Below are positions 54,011-64,000 of a stretch of 64,000 bases of DNA, in pieces. The number at the start of each line of letters is the position of its first letter. Within the stretch, counting starts at the first letter, position 1. The DNA is taken from NCBI GenBank assembly GCA_036346255.1, contig CM070624.1, positions 20,244,626-20,308,625 on the forward strand. The letters run 5' to 3'. Made by a program: the position numbers and the translations under genes. Below the pieces are notes generated by a model. That model was not told the origin of the DNA and made no database searches. It saw only the letters and a list, made by a program, of their open reading frames with translations. The stretch comes from Ampelocalamus luodianensis (Eukaryota; Streptophyta; Magnoliopsida; Poales; Poaceae).

Positions 54011-57000
54011 TCACATTAACTCGTGGATGATTTGCATCAGGGAAGAGTACGTCCCCGTGGCAGCCACCAGCAAACCCAGCGCCAGGATCCCGACAATAGC
54101 CGCGGTCTCCACGGTAGTGCGACGACCCCTTGTCGACGGCGCCCCGAAGATCCTGAGGTAGCAGACGCACGGCAGCAGCATGCACACGCCCACGCTGAGC
54201 AGGGAGCCCACGAGCGCCATGAGGTACCCGAAGAACGGCACCACGATCGCCACGACCACCGTGCTGAGAACCAGCAGCGTCCTCACCGCCACAGAGATGG
54301 CGACGCCCTCGCCGATGGCACCGCGGATCCTCTCCTCGACCGTCGTCGCGATCGGCATGACTACCAGCGCGTACTTGGAGAAGGGGTTGACCAGCGTCAT
54401 GTATATGGCGATCTTGGAGCTGAGCCTCGCCACGGGGAGGTTGAGCGTCACCTGGGACAGAACGCGGTCGCCGTACATGAGGTACCCCAGGACCGCCATT
54501 GAGCCATAGTTGAGCGTGCACAGCACGAAGCATATCGCTAGCATCTGGTTGTTATGATACAAATTGATTAATAAATAATTAGAAAAAATCTATTTTTCAA
54601 CCATCAACTATCACCCGAATCTACTTTTCAACCCGAACCGTAAAACCGTTTAAAACACAACTCTCAACTATCAATACTGGTGTAAAACATAACCTTACCT
54701 GAATCTAAGATTGTTTTGGTTGACATGACGATGGCGTAGATCTAAAGTGGAGAGTTACACTGACGTGGACGGACACGTCACTCTCCTTCGTTGAGAAATA
54801 AAGGAGGGGAGAGAGACAAGCAAGGCAGCAGCTATGGCCAGCCTCAGCTTGGCTTGCCGGCGACGAGGGGAGCAACAGCGAGGTCTGGTCAAGGGAAAAA
54901 CGGGACGAGCAAGGGGTGGCGGCCTCGGGGGTGATAGAAGCATCGGCGGGGATGCGCGGTGGCGGGCTGGGGCTCAGCGACCACATGCAGATGCATACTC
55001 CAGCTGCACTACTACCTCGCTACCTCCTCCTTGCTTTCTTCTTCCTGCAGGGCGCCACCGCCACCCCCAACACCCAACTCGCCACCTGGAACGCCTCCAT
55101 GCCGCTCTGCCTCTGGCACGGCCTCCGCTAGTCCACGCCCGCTGGCCATCCCCTCACATGCCACACCATAGCCGCACGCACCCACATCTCCCTCACCGAC
55201 GACTCCACCCTCCTCCTCCCCTCCATCCGCCTCCCCAACACCGCCCTCGCCGGCCGCCTCCCGCCCAACCTTGGTGCCTTCTCCGCCCTCGCCCCCTCCA
55301 CCTCGCCACCAACTCCCTCTCCGGCCCATCCTCCTCGAGTTTCAGCAACGCGCCCGCTCTCTCCGACCTCGACCTCACCGGCATCGCTATCTGTGGCCCA
55401 CTCCCGCCCTCCATGTGGAACCTGTGTGAACGCCTCGTTGATCTCCGCCTCCATGGCAACGTTCTCACCGAAGCTATCCCCATGCCGGCACGACCCAACA
55501 CCACCTACGACCGCCTCGGCCTTCTTGACCTCGGTGCCAACTACTTCTCCTGTGACTTCCCGTCTTTCCTCACAGGCTTCTGCGGCCTCCAAAGCCTCGA
55601 CCTCGTTAGCAACCGCCTCTCAGGACCCATCCTGGACTCCCTCGCCAGGATGAGAGGCCCCCAAACACTCAACCTTTCCAACAACAATTTCTCCAGCCAG
55701 CTGCCTCCGAGCTTCGCGAACTCCTCCTTCACCGCGGAGTCGTTCCTTGGCAAAAAACCAATCACTACGCAGCCCACCGTTGCGCCAGCAGTGCGTGTCC
55801 CCTGTGGGTCTTGGCTCCCGCGGCATCGTTGGGATGGTCATCGGGCTAATGGCCGGCATCGTGGTCATGGCGTCGGTATCCATCTCGTGGGCACAGGGGA
55901 GGTGGAGGCGGAACAGGGTAAGGCGCGTGGCGGCGTAGGGTGTGGAGGCGGACGAAGGTGGCGAGGGGAAGTTGGTGGTGTTCCAGGGCGGGGAGCACCT
56001 GACATTGGAGGAGGTGCTCAACGCGATAGGGGTGGTGGTGGAGAAGGCGAGATACTGCACGGTGTACAACGCGAAGCTGGCGGATGGTGACGGCAACATC
56101 AAGCTACGGCTGCTGCGCGACGGCAGCTGCAGGGACGCAGCGGCGTGCGCGCCGGTGGTGCAGCGCATCGGGCGCGCGCGGCACAATAACCTGGTGCGTG
56201 CCCCCCTCTCTATCTGCGTTTTGAATTGGAAGAAGAACACGCTTTGAGGATGACGTGGACGGTGATTTGGATGTACACGTAGGCGCCATGTATTACTAGA
56301 AGAAAACCATCATCACGTTAGCCGAAACTACTGTGGTTTTGGACCAAGATTGTGTTTTGCACCGATATTGGTAATTAAGGGTTGTGTTTCAAACGATTTT
56401 AGAGTTCGAGGTTAAAAAGTGGACTCAAGCGATGGTTAAAAATTGAAAAATAGATTTTTTTTGTGAAAAATTCTAGTGTTGCACCATACATATACATATA
56501 TATATATATACCTTTGGGAACTGAGACTTTTCCTTCATAGAGGTGTACAGCGTCGGGAAGACGGCGTGGCCGCCGAAGCAGAAGGTGTACAGCCCGAGAG
56601 CTGTGGGGAGCCCGGCGAGCCGCAGTGGCGTCCCTCGCCCGGAGAACCCGACGCCGTCAGCGGCCGCGGCCCAGAGCACGCTTAAGACGACGGCGACCGA
56701 TGCGAACACGCCCATCGCGGAGACGTACGCGAGCACGCTCAGGCTGCGCAGCCACGTCGTGGGCGCGATCATGAGCGCGATGAGAACGACGAACAGCTGC
56801 TTCCCCGCGAGTGACACGGGCCCCAGGCTGACGCTGGCGCCGGGGAAGAGTTTGCCGAGGTTGTCGCCGTCGAGGATGAGGAAGCCGACGGCGACAAGGT
56901 ATAGCTCGGCGTACATGAAGGCCGACACGAGGAGGCGGCCACCGCGACCGAACGCGCGCTCGCCGATGTCCGGGTACGTCCTGATGGCCGGGTCGGCGGC

Positions 57001-57376
57001 CATGCAGCGCCCGAGGAGGAGGCCCGTGTACCAGCAGGTGGCGGCCACGGCGGCGAGCGGCACCAGGCTCAGCCATCCCCCCTCCGAGAGCGCGTAGGGC
57101 ACCGACAGCAGCCCAACCCCTAGTCGAACAGTGGCATGCTAAATCAAGACGAGGTGATGCGAAACTAAGAGAAGAGAAGAAGCAACAAGGACAACGCATG
57201 CATGATGCATGTGAAGATCGATACGACGTACACACACCTGACAAGGCACTGAGGCCGTTGAGGCAAGTACCCACAAAGCTGGCATTGCCGTCGCCGTCGC
57301 CGTCGGCGTGAGCACCGTCGTAGCCCACCGGCACGGCGTAATCCGATTGTTGTGCGTGCACGCCAACAATTGCCAT
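54011..57376 (-). CDS. AVT1-like vacuolar amino-acid transporter, copy C (intact)
   Basis: Exons on the minus strand are 57376-57238, 57119-56512 and 54544-54011 (139, 608 and 534 nt). GT..AG borders and phases 1 and 0 fit, giving 426 aa. The protein begins MAIVGVHAQQ and has a variable N-terminus of about 45 residues. The AAAP core follows: GVGLLSVPYALSEGGW, YPDIGERAFG, LDGDNLGKLFPG, LGLYTFCFGGHAVFPTLYTS, LNYGSMAVLGYLMYG and VNPFSKYALVVMP, ending YSSLMQIIHELM. About eleven hydrophobic segments are present. It should carry neutral amino acids across the tonoplast. Exon structure is the same as copy A, and the conserved FCFGGHAVFPT missing in A is present here. Intron 2 is nearly 2 kb because of a Pack-MULE on the opposite strand. 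Confidence 0.93.
54584..56462 (+). mobile_element. Pack-MULE in AVT copy C intron 2
   Basis: Terminal inverted repeats of about 130-150 bp begin AAATCTATTTTTCAA at both ends. Inward they share CACTTTTCAACC-like, CGTTTAAAACACAAC and GGTGTAAAACA-like strings and a TGACGTGGACGG string. They enclose about 1.5 kb of GC-rich DNA derived from a receptor-kinase gene. This is the structure of a Mutator-like element carrying host-gene sequence. A 9-bp target duplication was not resolved because both flanks are A-rich. It lies entirely within the intron and antisense to AVT copy C. Confidence 0.85.
54985..56247 (+). pseudogene. Captured TMKL1-like LRR receptor kinase fragment
   Basis: In shifting frames the sequence encodes a signal peptide (LLLAFFFLQGATATPNTQLA) and an LRR N-cap (TWNASMPLCLWHGLR). 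Leucine-rich repeats follow (LGLLDLGANYFSCDFPSFL, GLQSLDLVSNRLSGPI, TLNLSNNNFSSQLPPSF), then a membrane helix (GIVGMVIGLMAGIVVMASVS) and the start of a kinase-like domain (KLVVFQGGEHLTLEEVLNAI, then VVQRIGRARHNNLV). The order and the KLVVFQGGE string match TMKL1, an atypical receptor kinase. It stops at NNLV next to GTGCGT, a possible exon-intron border, so only the first part of the gene was captured. A stop at 55129 and several frameshifts disable it. Confidence 0.8.
56465..56510. repeat. TA dinucleotide run at the exon 2 donor of AVT copy C
   Basis: The plus strand reads CATATATATATATACC directly up to the donor GTATAT of exon 2, so the donor on the transcribed strand is followed by an alternating TA tract. 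Confidence 0.6.
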
Positions 57377-57441
57377 ATCGCGTAATTCTCTACTGAGTTT
57401 AATTGTACGGCACAGGTAGCTAGCGGACAATCCGTGCAAAA

Positions 57442-57451
57442 CTATATATAG
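57442..57451 (-). promoter_or_regulatory. TATA box of AVT copy C
   Basis: CTATATATAG lies 66-75 nt upstream of the start codon at 57376. It would give a short 5' leader of about 35-40 nt. Confidence 0.55.
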
Positions 57452-57479
57452 TGCTAATTGCTGTTGCACGATCGTTTTC

Positions 57480-57765
57480 CCCGTTGGCCGAGGCCTTTAC
57501 TTGTTTATATATAATTATAAAGCAAGCACCAGCAAGTCGGAGCAAGTGAGCCCGCGTGGATCGCTACAAAAAAAACAGTACGTCTATCTCAGCTGGTTCG
57601 TGCATACACGAGTTCGAATGCACGAACCGGCATGCATGTCCAGTTGCGTCCAGAATGGGGAAGCAAATCGTCTGCCGTAGCAGGTGTAAAGGCACAACTT
57701 TGCCGTTGCTAAATCCCTGCCGTAGCTTTCCATTGAATGGCTAAGATTTTTATGACTTCTAGGTA
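57480..57765. other. Upstream flank of AVT copy C
   Basis: No gene was recognised. It includes the distal promoter of copy C. Confidence 0.4.
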
Positions 57766-58020
57766 AACATGGTCGAACCCTGGGCCAGACCGGGCTTCGG
57801 GACGGGCCAGAAAAACCCAGCTTTGATTGGGCAAGCCTGAGCCCGGCCTAGCCGGAAAATTGTTTTTCAATAAAATAGTGTTATTTTAATTATTTTTAGA
57901 ATAAAAATAATATTTAATTCATTTCAAAAATAAAAAATAAATTTTCTTATTTTTATTATCATTGTTGGGTTTCAAATCGGGCTCAGGCCGGGTCGCCCAC
58001 GAACGAGTCTACTAGAAACC
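57766..58020. repeat. GCCCGG-rich dispersed repeat, copy 1
   Basis: Two GC-rich boundaries full of GCCCGG/GGGCTT words enclose an AT-rich core with AATAAAATA and TTTAATTCATTT. The same plan and words recur at 58990-59230, so both are copies of one dispersed element. Confidence 0.55.
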
Positions 58021-58532
58021 TAGGATAGCTCTGATTGTCGGGCCATGCAGGTCCATATCAGGCCCAAGTTCGCTCGGCCAGCGACGCGCGAAGCCACGAC
58101 CTGCGGCCGCGAGGGAAACAGCGGCAAACACACACTTACTTGTGCCAATTCCTCTTGTCATTGCAAAATCGTTCTTCACATCAAAGTACATCAACAACAA
58201 CAAAGGCTACAAACAAGTAAGTGATATTGTATGTATCTGTGCACAATACATAAATTTTAATCTGGCTATGATTCAAAGTAATGTTACAATTGGTTGAAGC
58301 AATGAGATCAACGAAGACGACATGCTAGTACAAAGGGATTCTTTGCTTCAGGAAAAATCTGCTCCATTTGAGACCTCAAACAAGTGAGTGCCATAGTGAA
58401 ATCTATATCTTTAATTACTTCTGTACTGTATATTCAGTTGATTTTTTCGTCGTATCCAAAAACTGAATAAAAATTATACCATGTTTTGCAGCATAAATAA
58501 CACGCCCGGCAACGGTTGGCACTATTGAGTTG

Positions 58533-58612
58533 CATGCACCAACTAATTCACCTAAAAGCTTAAGCTGATGAGAAAAGGTGGACAATTCACTTATACTTCA
58601 ACACTCCCCTCA
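58533..58612 (-). repeat. copia LTR-end-like fragment
   Basis: Read on the minus strand it runs TGTTGAAGTATAAGTGAATT to GTGCATGCAACTCAA. A closely similar copy in the same orientation forms 58741-58820. TG start and CA-rich end fit a short copia-type LTR. Confidence 0.6.
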
Positions 58613-58638
58613 CGTGTAGGCTCCCCCTCACTTATACT

Positions 58639-58788
58639 TCATCAACTTAACCTTTTAGGTGAACTAGTTGGTACATGCAACTCAATATGGTATCAGAGCC
58701 AAAAGGTCTTGAGTTCAAGACCTTTTGGCTCTGATACCATATTGAGTTGCATGTACCAACCAGTTCACCTAAAAGCTTAAGCTGATGA
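58639..58788. repeat. 150-bp palindrome containing two copia primer-binding sites
   Basis: Two arms of about 75 bp are inverted copies with only a few mismatches, centred at 58713/58714 with almost no loop. Each arm contains an LTR end (TACATGCAACTCAATA) followed by TGGTATCAGAGCC, the site complementary to the tRNA-iMet 3' end, then AAAAGGTCTTGA. The palindrome thus joins two LTR/primer-site junctions head to head. Confidence 0.85.
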
Positions 58789-58829
58789 CGAAAGATGGAC
58801 AATTCACTTATACTTCAACAGTCACTACC

Positions 58830-60139
58830 TCGTCTGTACATCTGATATGTAAGCTCACTTTGTTGCTTGAAATTTGAAAACATGCTCAAAACTTGATGCT
58901 TCCTTTTGAAACTTGCTACAAACTCATTGAATCTTCAAGTTTGTTTGTAAAACTGCTTGGAATCTATCTGAAACTTGCATTTTTGCCTGAATAGGTCCAG
59001 CCTGAAGCCCGGGAAAAGCCCGAAATCCCTATTTTTTGGCAACATATTATTGTTTTAATTCATTTTGGAATAAAATATTACTATTTAATTCATTCCGTAA
59101 TAAAATAAATAATGTTTACTATTTTATATTTGTTGTTGGGTTTGGGCCAAGCCTCAGGCTCAAAATCGGGGCCCAAGCCCGAGCCAACTATAGGCCTAAG
59201 CCCGGAAAATCGGCCCAAGCTAACTATGAACAAGTCTCCTCTAGCATCGTGATCTTGACGATCTTGAATGTAATGATTCTAGAGATTGAACATGGGTGAC
59301 GGTGAGTGGAAACAAACACTCCCAGCACCATGCCAATATTGGCCTAGTTTCGGTTGTGAGAATGTTATTGTTGCGGCCACAAGCTATATCAGTTGAGTCG
59401 TAATTCATCTCTTGTCTACGTGTTCTTTTTGTTTTTTTGCTAGGCTCATCTATGTGTTCTAGCTCTGCATGTGAATCAAAATCGGGTGTATAATCTACCT
59501 CAATATCGGGTAGGATCATCATCCTAAGACAAACTATATCATCATAAGAAAGTTGACATTACCTATTGCTAGTTTAAGTTGCATTAGTTTAATTTGCTTT
59601 GCTTTTGCTCTTTACTTGTTATTCACGTGTTAGGCTTTTAAATGATTAATTTATGTAAAAGATGAATTAAATAATTAAAACTAAGTTTAATTCAATGTAA
59701 CGTGAATAAGTGCACCAAAATGGACAAAAAATAATTAAAAATTCAAATGTTGTATTACAGTCTTATATATAGTCTTATATATTTGAAAATATAATTCCTT
59801 TTTATATAAAATATATGGATTTCCAAAATCCGGTAGAATAATCATGATTCTACATAGTGCTACAATCCGGTCCCGTCAAATAAAATACTACCTAGAATTA
59901 ATCATGACAATCTCTATCCAGTCCACCATTTCCACACGTGATTTCAGCTCAGTCACATCGGTTGGTACGAGTCAAGCGGGCACTAGAATATTTGGTCGCG
60001 AGATGCACGCGTGTAATTTAGATTTTTTAAAATAATCTTTTTTACTCTGAAATACATTTTTTTTAAAATAATCATTTTTTTATTTTAAAATACAGTAATA
60101 TACCTCTGTTTTTTTATTTTACAGAAATAATCCGTCACT
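58830..60139. repeat. Repeat-rich intergenic DNA with second GCCCGG element
   Basis: A second copy of the GCCCGG-rich repeat lies at 58990-59230. The rest is AT-rich, with T-runs near 60050-60110. No gene was recognised. Confidence 0.5.
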
Positions 60140-60365
60140 GCGCCGTTCGACGATTTGGATCTAAGTCGTCCAATGGTTGAGCGACTAGATCCAAGTCGTC
60201 CAACAGTTGCGCGACAAGTGGACTAGTCACTCAACAGTTTAGCGACTAAGTTCTTCGACTACTAGTCGCTCAACAATTGAGTAACTTTAGCCCCTAGTCG
60301 CTCAACTATTGGGCAACTAGGGGCTTATGAGCGCCAAGTCGTCCAAACAGTTGTGCGACTAGATG
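60140..60365. repeat. AGTCGCTCAACNNTTGAGCGACT inverted-repeat array
   Basis: About eight variants of GTCGCTCAACA and its complement TTGAGCGACTAG alternate over 225 bp. Units can pair within themselves and with each other. A CT/GA-rich tract (60400-60600) follows. Confidence 0.75.
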
Positions 60366-60743
60366 GTTGTATAGAACGACACACCTAGCCTCCTCACGGT
60401 CTCTTTCACCATTTCTCTCATGAGAGAACGAGAAGAGCTCGGGAGAGGAGAAAAGGAAAGGGAGTGAAGGAGAGGGGGAGAAGGAAAGAAGAGAAGAGAG
60501 AATGATGGGGGGAAGCAGAGGAGCTCGGGAGAGGGAGAGAATAAGAGAAAATGAGCTCGGGAGGTAAGAGTGAAAGAAGAAGGAAGCTCGTTGATTAGGA
60601 GAATGTCTTCGCGTGAAGGTAATAGTCTCATCTATTCTTGTTCTCATCCGAATGTAGACAACATGTCGTTACTTATTGGTTTAGCACATATTTCGTGAAT
60701 GTATGTTGACAAATAGCTAGTTGCAATGTTTGAAATATTTGCA

Positions 60744-60964
60744 GTGAGAAATCAGTCATATCGAAGCCTACAAAATTAGAAGTGCATTACGGTGTTGGTA
60801 TGATTCATGAAGATCCATACGGTGTTGAGCTGAGTGGTTTCCCACAAGTCAGTATGGTACACCCGAATGCGAAGAATACTCTAATCGGAGATGTCCTGCG
60901 CTGGCTCACCTGTAGCTTCTCCTTAGACCCCAAGGTGTGTAGTGTCATTCTACATGGGCTTTAG
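60744..60964 (+). pseudogene. Transposase-like 5' fragment, weak
   Basis: A frame reading KPTKLEVHYGVGMIHEDPYG, then VLRWLTCSFSLDPKV and ending VILHGL with TAG follows a plausible acceptor (TTTGCAG). The HYGG-type start followed by a short alpha/beta region resembles the N-terminal region of plant MuDR-like transposases. The frame stops early and no further transposase was found downstream. The assignment is tentative. Confidence 0.3.
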
Positions 60965-60965
60965 A

Positions 60966-61250
60966 GTCGGTCTGTCACGCACATTCGGTAGGGGTTGAGT
61001 ATACTGATACGCACGATTGCATGAAATTGCTTTGTGGAAGGCTGCCGGCGTCGTGGATACGAGTGCGTGCTACTCGTGTAAGCATGTCCGAAGGGACTCG
61101 CACGAGGCCCCACCGACGGCTATCGTCCGGTTGGTGGGAGCAGCTCGAACACACAGCGCGTGGTTCATGAAGAGGAGACGCTAGCCAATTGTGGGGACTC
61201 GGGATATTTAACTCGTAATACTTAACCTTCCAAAAGGTTCTAGTATTACC
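60966..61250. other. Unassigned
   Basis: Mixed sequence between the weak transposase fragment and gypsy LTR-like DNA. Nothing was recognised. Confidence 0.4.
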
Positions 61251-61259
61251 AATCAAATA

Positions 61260-62330
61260 TCTTAGACTCGATGGACATGTACTTCCCAAAATTGCAGTAC
61301 ACATACATCTTTACAAAATCATGCATCATTTCCATACAAGATTACAATACTAAGTCTAGAGCAAAAGACATACATAATAGAGTTATTACAAAAGGGGCCG
61401 ACTGGCCAAATGACACCATACCAACAGAAGGAACAACGGAAGCAAAATACCATAAGATGACGATAACAAAAGCCAACCGGTTTGCCATTTACCCACACGG
61501 TAACCGACCGGGCCGCCAAGTTAGTCGCCCAGCACGTAGTCTGTCTCACAAAAACTAAACCATTGGGAGTCAACCTCCTCTGCAACAATTAAGTAATGCA
61601 ACTGAGTACAAAAATATACTCACAAGACTTACAAGTAACAAGCCTATACATAGCTACATGTAAGCTGAAAAAAAAGAGATAGTCATATGGTTCATTGGAC
61701 GCATAAAGCAATTTTCATTTACAATATTATAATAGACTGAAGGCAATTTGATAAATCTATTTTTATTTGTTGAAATAACAGCAAGACAACAATAATAACA
61801 ACCTAGAGGTGACTAACCAAACAACCACCACAACATAGCACAAATTCCCCATTCGTACTACCCGAATTCAAGTTTTAATGAAAATGTTATAGTCTAATTC
61901 TTGCAGAAAATAACCAAGCGTGTCCATGACCTAGAACGAGGTTATTCGAATAGATTGAACCTTGCAGGGGTGCAACTTTACCCACATGTCAGACCGCCTT
62001 TTTGACAAGCTATTTATCACACTTCCTTTGGTGTGCCGGCACGGCTAAGTCGTACGAGACGTTTTCCAATATTGTGTATTAACTACGAGTCCCTCGTATA
62101 GATAGAAACCCATACGTTGCATCGGAGTCATTGTAAAGCTAGGAGTCAACCACCCGTATAGGGTAAAGCAACCGAATAACTACAATACCCCTCGGTGTGG
62201 AGAACCTAGAAAGGATTCCACCCCTGTGCACTATGAGAACCCGAGATTAACATCCCAGATCCTCTGTGCATTTCTGAACTAGTCCCATGATCAGTCGCTA
62301 GTTCACACAGTAAACAAATATGGTAACAAA
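61260..62330 (-). repeat. gypsy LTR-like module 1
   Basis: It carries landmarks also present in the gypsy 2 LTR, in the same order: ATTACAAAAGGGGCCGACTG (compare ACAACAGGGGCCGATCAGG), a gap, then CCTTGCAGGGGTGCAACTTTACCCACA. The relation is to the same superfamily but the sequence is clearly diverged. No LTR ends were identified. Confidence 0.5.
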
Positions 62331-62339
62331 TTCATATCA

Positions 62340-64000
62340 ACTTTATTAATAATCAAAAGAGTTTATTACAAAAGAGGCTTACAGCCAACAATAAAGAACA
62401 CAGCGGAAGACGAAGAAGAAGTAGTAGAGTCCAGCAATCTGCCACAGGCAATCGACTGGGGTAGCGGCCTAGTCGTCGAGATCCACATCGGTAGCGAAGT
62501 CCTTCTCCTCTGAAATTTTGTTTGCATAAAGCAAGCATGAGCACAACTTCCGTGCTCGCAAGTTACACCCGTCAAGTAACAGAATGACATGCATATATGG
62601 ATGTAACAAGGATGGCTTATGGGTTGATTTGCATAAAGCAGTATTTTCTTTAAATACTTGTACTAAGTTCTAAAGCAGTTATTTTATAACTACAAATTAT
62701 TTTGTAAATTCTCAGATTTATAGTCAGATAACATTCACACATGAATGGTGAAGGATACCCTCCTATCACATGGCTTCCTGCTCAAATCCCATTTGGATAA
62801 ACCAGTTTGAAGAAGTCTTTTTCAAACAAAACCAAAGGCTAACTTTGAGCAGTTCTGCTAGCATGTCCATGACCGTGGACATGGCTATTCGAATAGTTTT
62901 ACACTCTGCAGAGGTTGTACAGCTTTACCCACAAGACACGACTTCTCTAGTTTGTTCGGCATTCGTCGATACCACCGCTTACTACCTTAGGTAAGCAGTC
63001 TAGAGCACGTGACAAGGCTTTTACAAAGCGTCATTCCACCGTAGTCTACCTTCACTAAGGTTTCGCTTCCATAGGCTACAACCTTTCGGAAGCCCCCTCT
63101 TGTGCCAGGTGGGGGAACATAGTCATGAAAGACAACCCACCGCAACAGTTGGGTCGACCGCAATGGAACTTTACAAATTAGTCAACCAGGTCCCGACCCA
63201 TACTAGGGACATGTGGTGGTACGGTATGGCTTAGCATCATACACCCGATGATCGGTCCTTAACTGACCTGGGCAACTTTCCATCAAAACCCATGGGCCTC
63301 AACCATACCCGATTGAGCCCGTGCATAAACTTGCACCAACCAAACATCCATTATGCCCAAGTCCAAACCATTTTTATTTATTTCCTTTTTCAAAGTCATA
63401 AACTTCCATAACATACCGATGTCATGGATACCATCTAAACAACAATTGATTTCTGGCTGAAATTCCCCAAAATAAACAGTTTGGTCTATCAAAGATGGCT
63501 AAGCATATGATTATTTTAGTATTATTTTGTCCAATGGTAACAAGGTATTCATGTTCAATATTCAAATTGGTCATACAAGGAAAATTGGAATAACTAGGAA
63601 AATAAAACAGGGAATTAAAATAATTGTATTAACATATGCATGCAGTAATAATTTAAAACATAATATAAATAATTTGAAATAGTGGGATTAATATGATCAA
63701 GGGTATAACTTGCCTTGCTTGATGAGGTGACGTTTTTTTCTTAACAGATCACCTTAACAGAACGTCTGGTGTTGAGGTGACGTTGTTTTTCTTAACAGAT
63801 CACCTAGTACTCACAAGTACTATCTTCAGATAGTCCAAGTGTATGATCACGATGATCATACAGTCAAAATCAATCCTCTTATGTTGCTATTCAATCGGCG
63901 TCGAAATCTGATTCTCCGAAGTCGTCGAAATCTAATCGGGAAAATATGATCAATTCAACTCAAATTCAAATAAATTCAAAAAGGCAGATCAAATTAACTC
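62340..64000 (-). repeat. gypsy LTR-like module 2, cut by the window end
   Basis: The same order of landmarks as module 1 recurs: GAGTTTATTACAAAAGAGGC, AGCACAACTTCCGTGCTCGC, then CTCTGCAGAGGTTGTACAGC and TTTACCCACAAGACACG. The gypsy 2 LTR has the corresponding GCACAACTACCGTGCTC and CTCTGCAGAGATTGTACACT. At 63725-63805 a short GAGGTGACGTT/CTTAACAGATCACCT duplication occurs. The element continues beyond the window. Confidence 0.55.

Noticed and set aside
54834..56090. A 418-codon open frame over the Pack-MULE
   Set aside because: Although long, it switches between the true LRR frame and wrong frames. The recognisable LRR and kinase blocks fall in three frames, so the long frame is not the ancestral protein.
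57238..57469. Upstream in-frame extension of AVT copy C to an ATG at 57469
   Set aside because: The TATA box at 57442-57451 lies inside that extension; the ATG at 57376 matches the MAI start of copy A.
1..64000. CRISPR arrays, bacterial operons, tRNA or rRNA genes
   Set aside because: The direct repeats seen are contiguous or diverged tandem repeats without unique spacers. No cloverleaf or rRNA-like segments were recognised; the TGGTATCAGAGCC matches are retroelement primer sites, not tRNA genes.

Overview
This is nuclear DNA from a grass (Poaceae). Spliced plant genes with GC-rich coding exons (a CASP protein and AVT1-type amino-acid transporters) lie in a matrix of plant transposable elements: Ty3/gypsy chromovirus, Ty1/copia, CACTA/En-Spm, hAT, MULE, LINE and MITEs. 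No organellar, bacterial or viral region was seen. The species cannot be fixed from the sequence alone.

Host genes. (1) A three-exon Casparian-strip membrane protein (CASP) gene, minus strand, 4285-5061, is intact and encodes 190 aa. (2) A 53-aa two-helix membrane protein lies on the plus strand at 17267-17428. (3) A dispersed tandem family of three AVT1-like vacuolar amino-acid transporter genes, all on the minus strand, shows three different states. Copy A (18373-20400) is complete except for an apparent 35-nt deletion in exon 2. Copy B (40203-40884) is a truncated pseudogene. Copy C (54011-57376) is intact at 426 aa although its second intron carries a roughly 1.9-kb Pack-MULE.

Transposon layout. 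At 6409-7876 two LTR-like arms stand head to head. The right arm is the 5' LTR of a decayed gypsy element (gag and protease only) that runs to 16268. Its leader is split by a complete 5.3-kb hAT element (8136-13433, 8-bp target duplication GATCCTTC). At 20673-26130 lies a decayed copia element whose 3' LTR is missing. At 27977-39406 lies a complete 11.4-kb gypsy chromovirus on the minus strand, with 2.7-kb LTRs and a perfect TAGAT target duplication. From 40885 to about 49430 there is CACTA material: a short MITE-like element, a left CACTA terminus at 41196, a Transposase_24/Ulp1-type gene, and a TNP2 transposase pseudogene that itself contains a 156-bp MITE. At 50086-50836 lies a 5'-truncated LINE with a 16-bp target duplication. 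From 57.5 kb to the end the sequence is decayed repeats, including a 150-bp palindrome centred on a copia primer-binding site and gypsy LTR-like modules.

The AVT cluster is the functional core. AVT1-type proteins move neutral amino acids into the vacuole, and the CASP gene acts in the endodermal barrier; nothing in the sequence links the two. The two LTRs of the 11.4-kb gypsy element differ mainly by short indels while long stretches are identical. Some frameshifts in this window may therefore be consensus-sequence errors rather than biological lesions, and that bears directly on AVT copies A and B.
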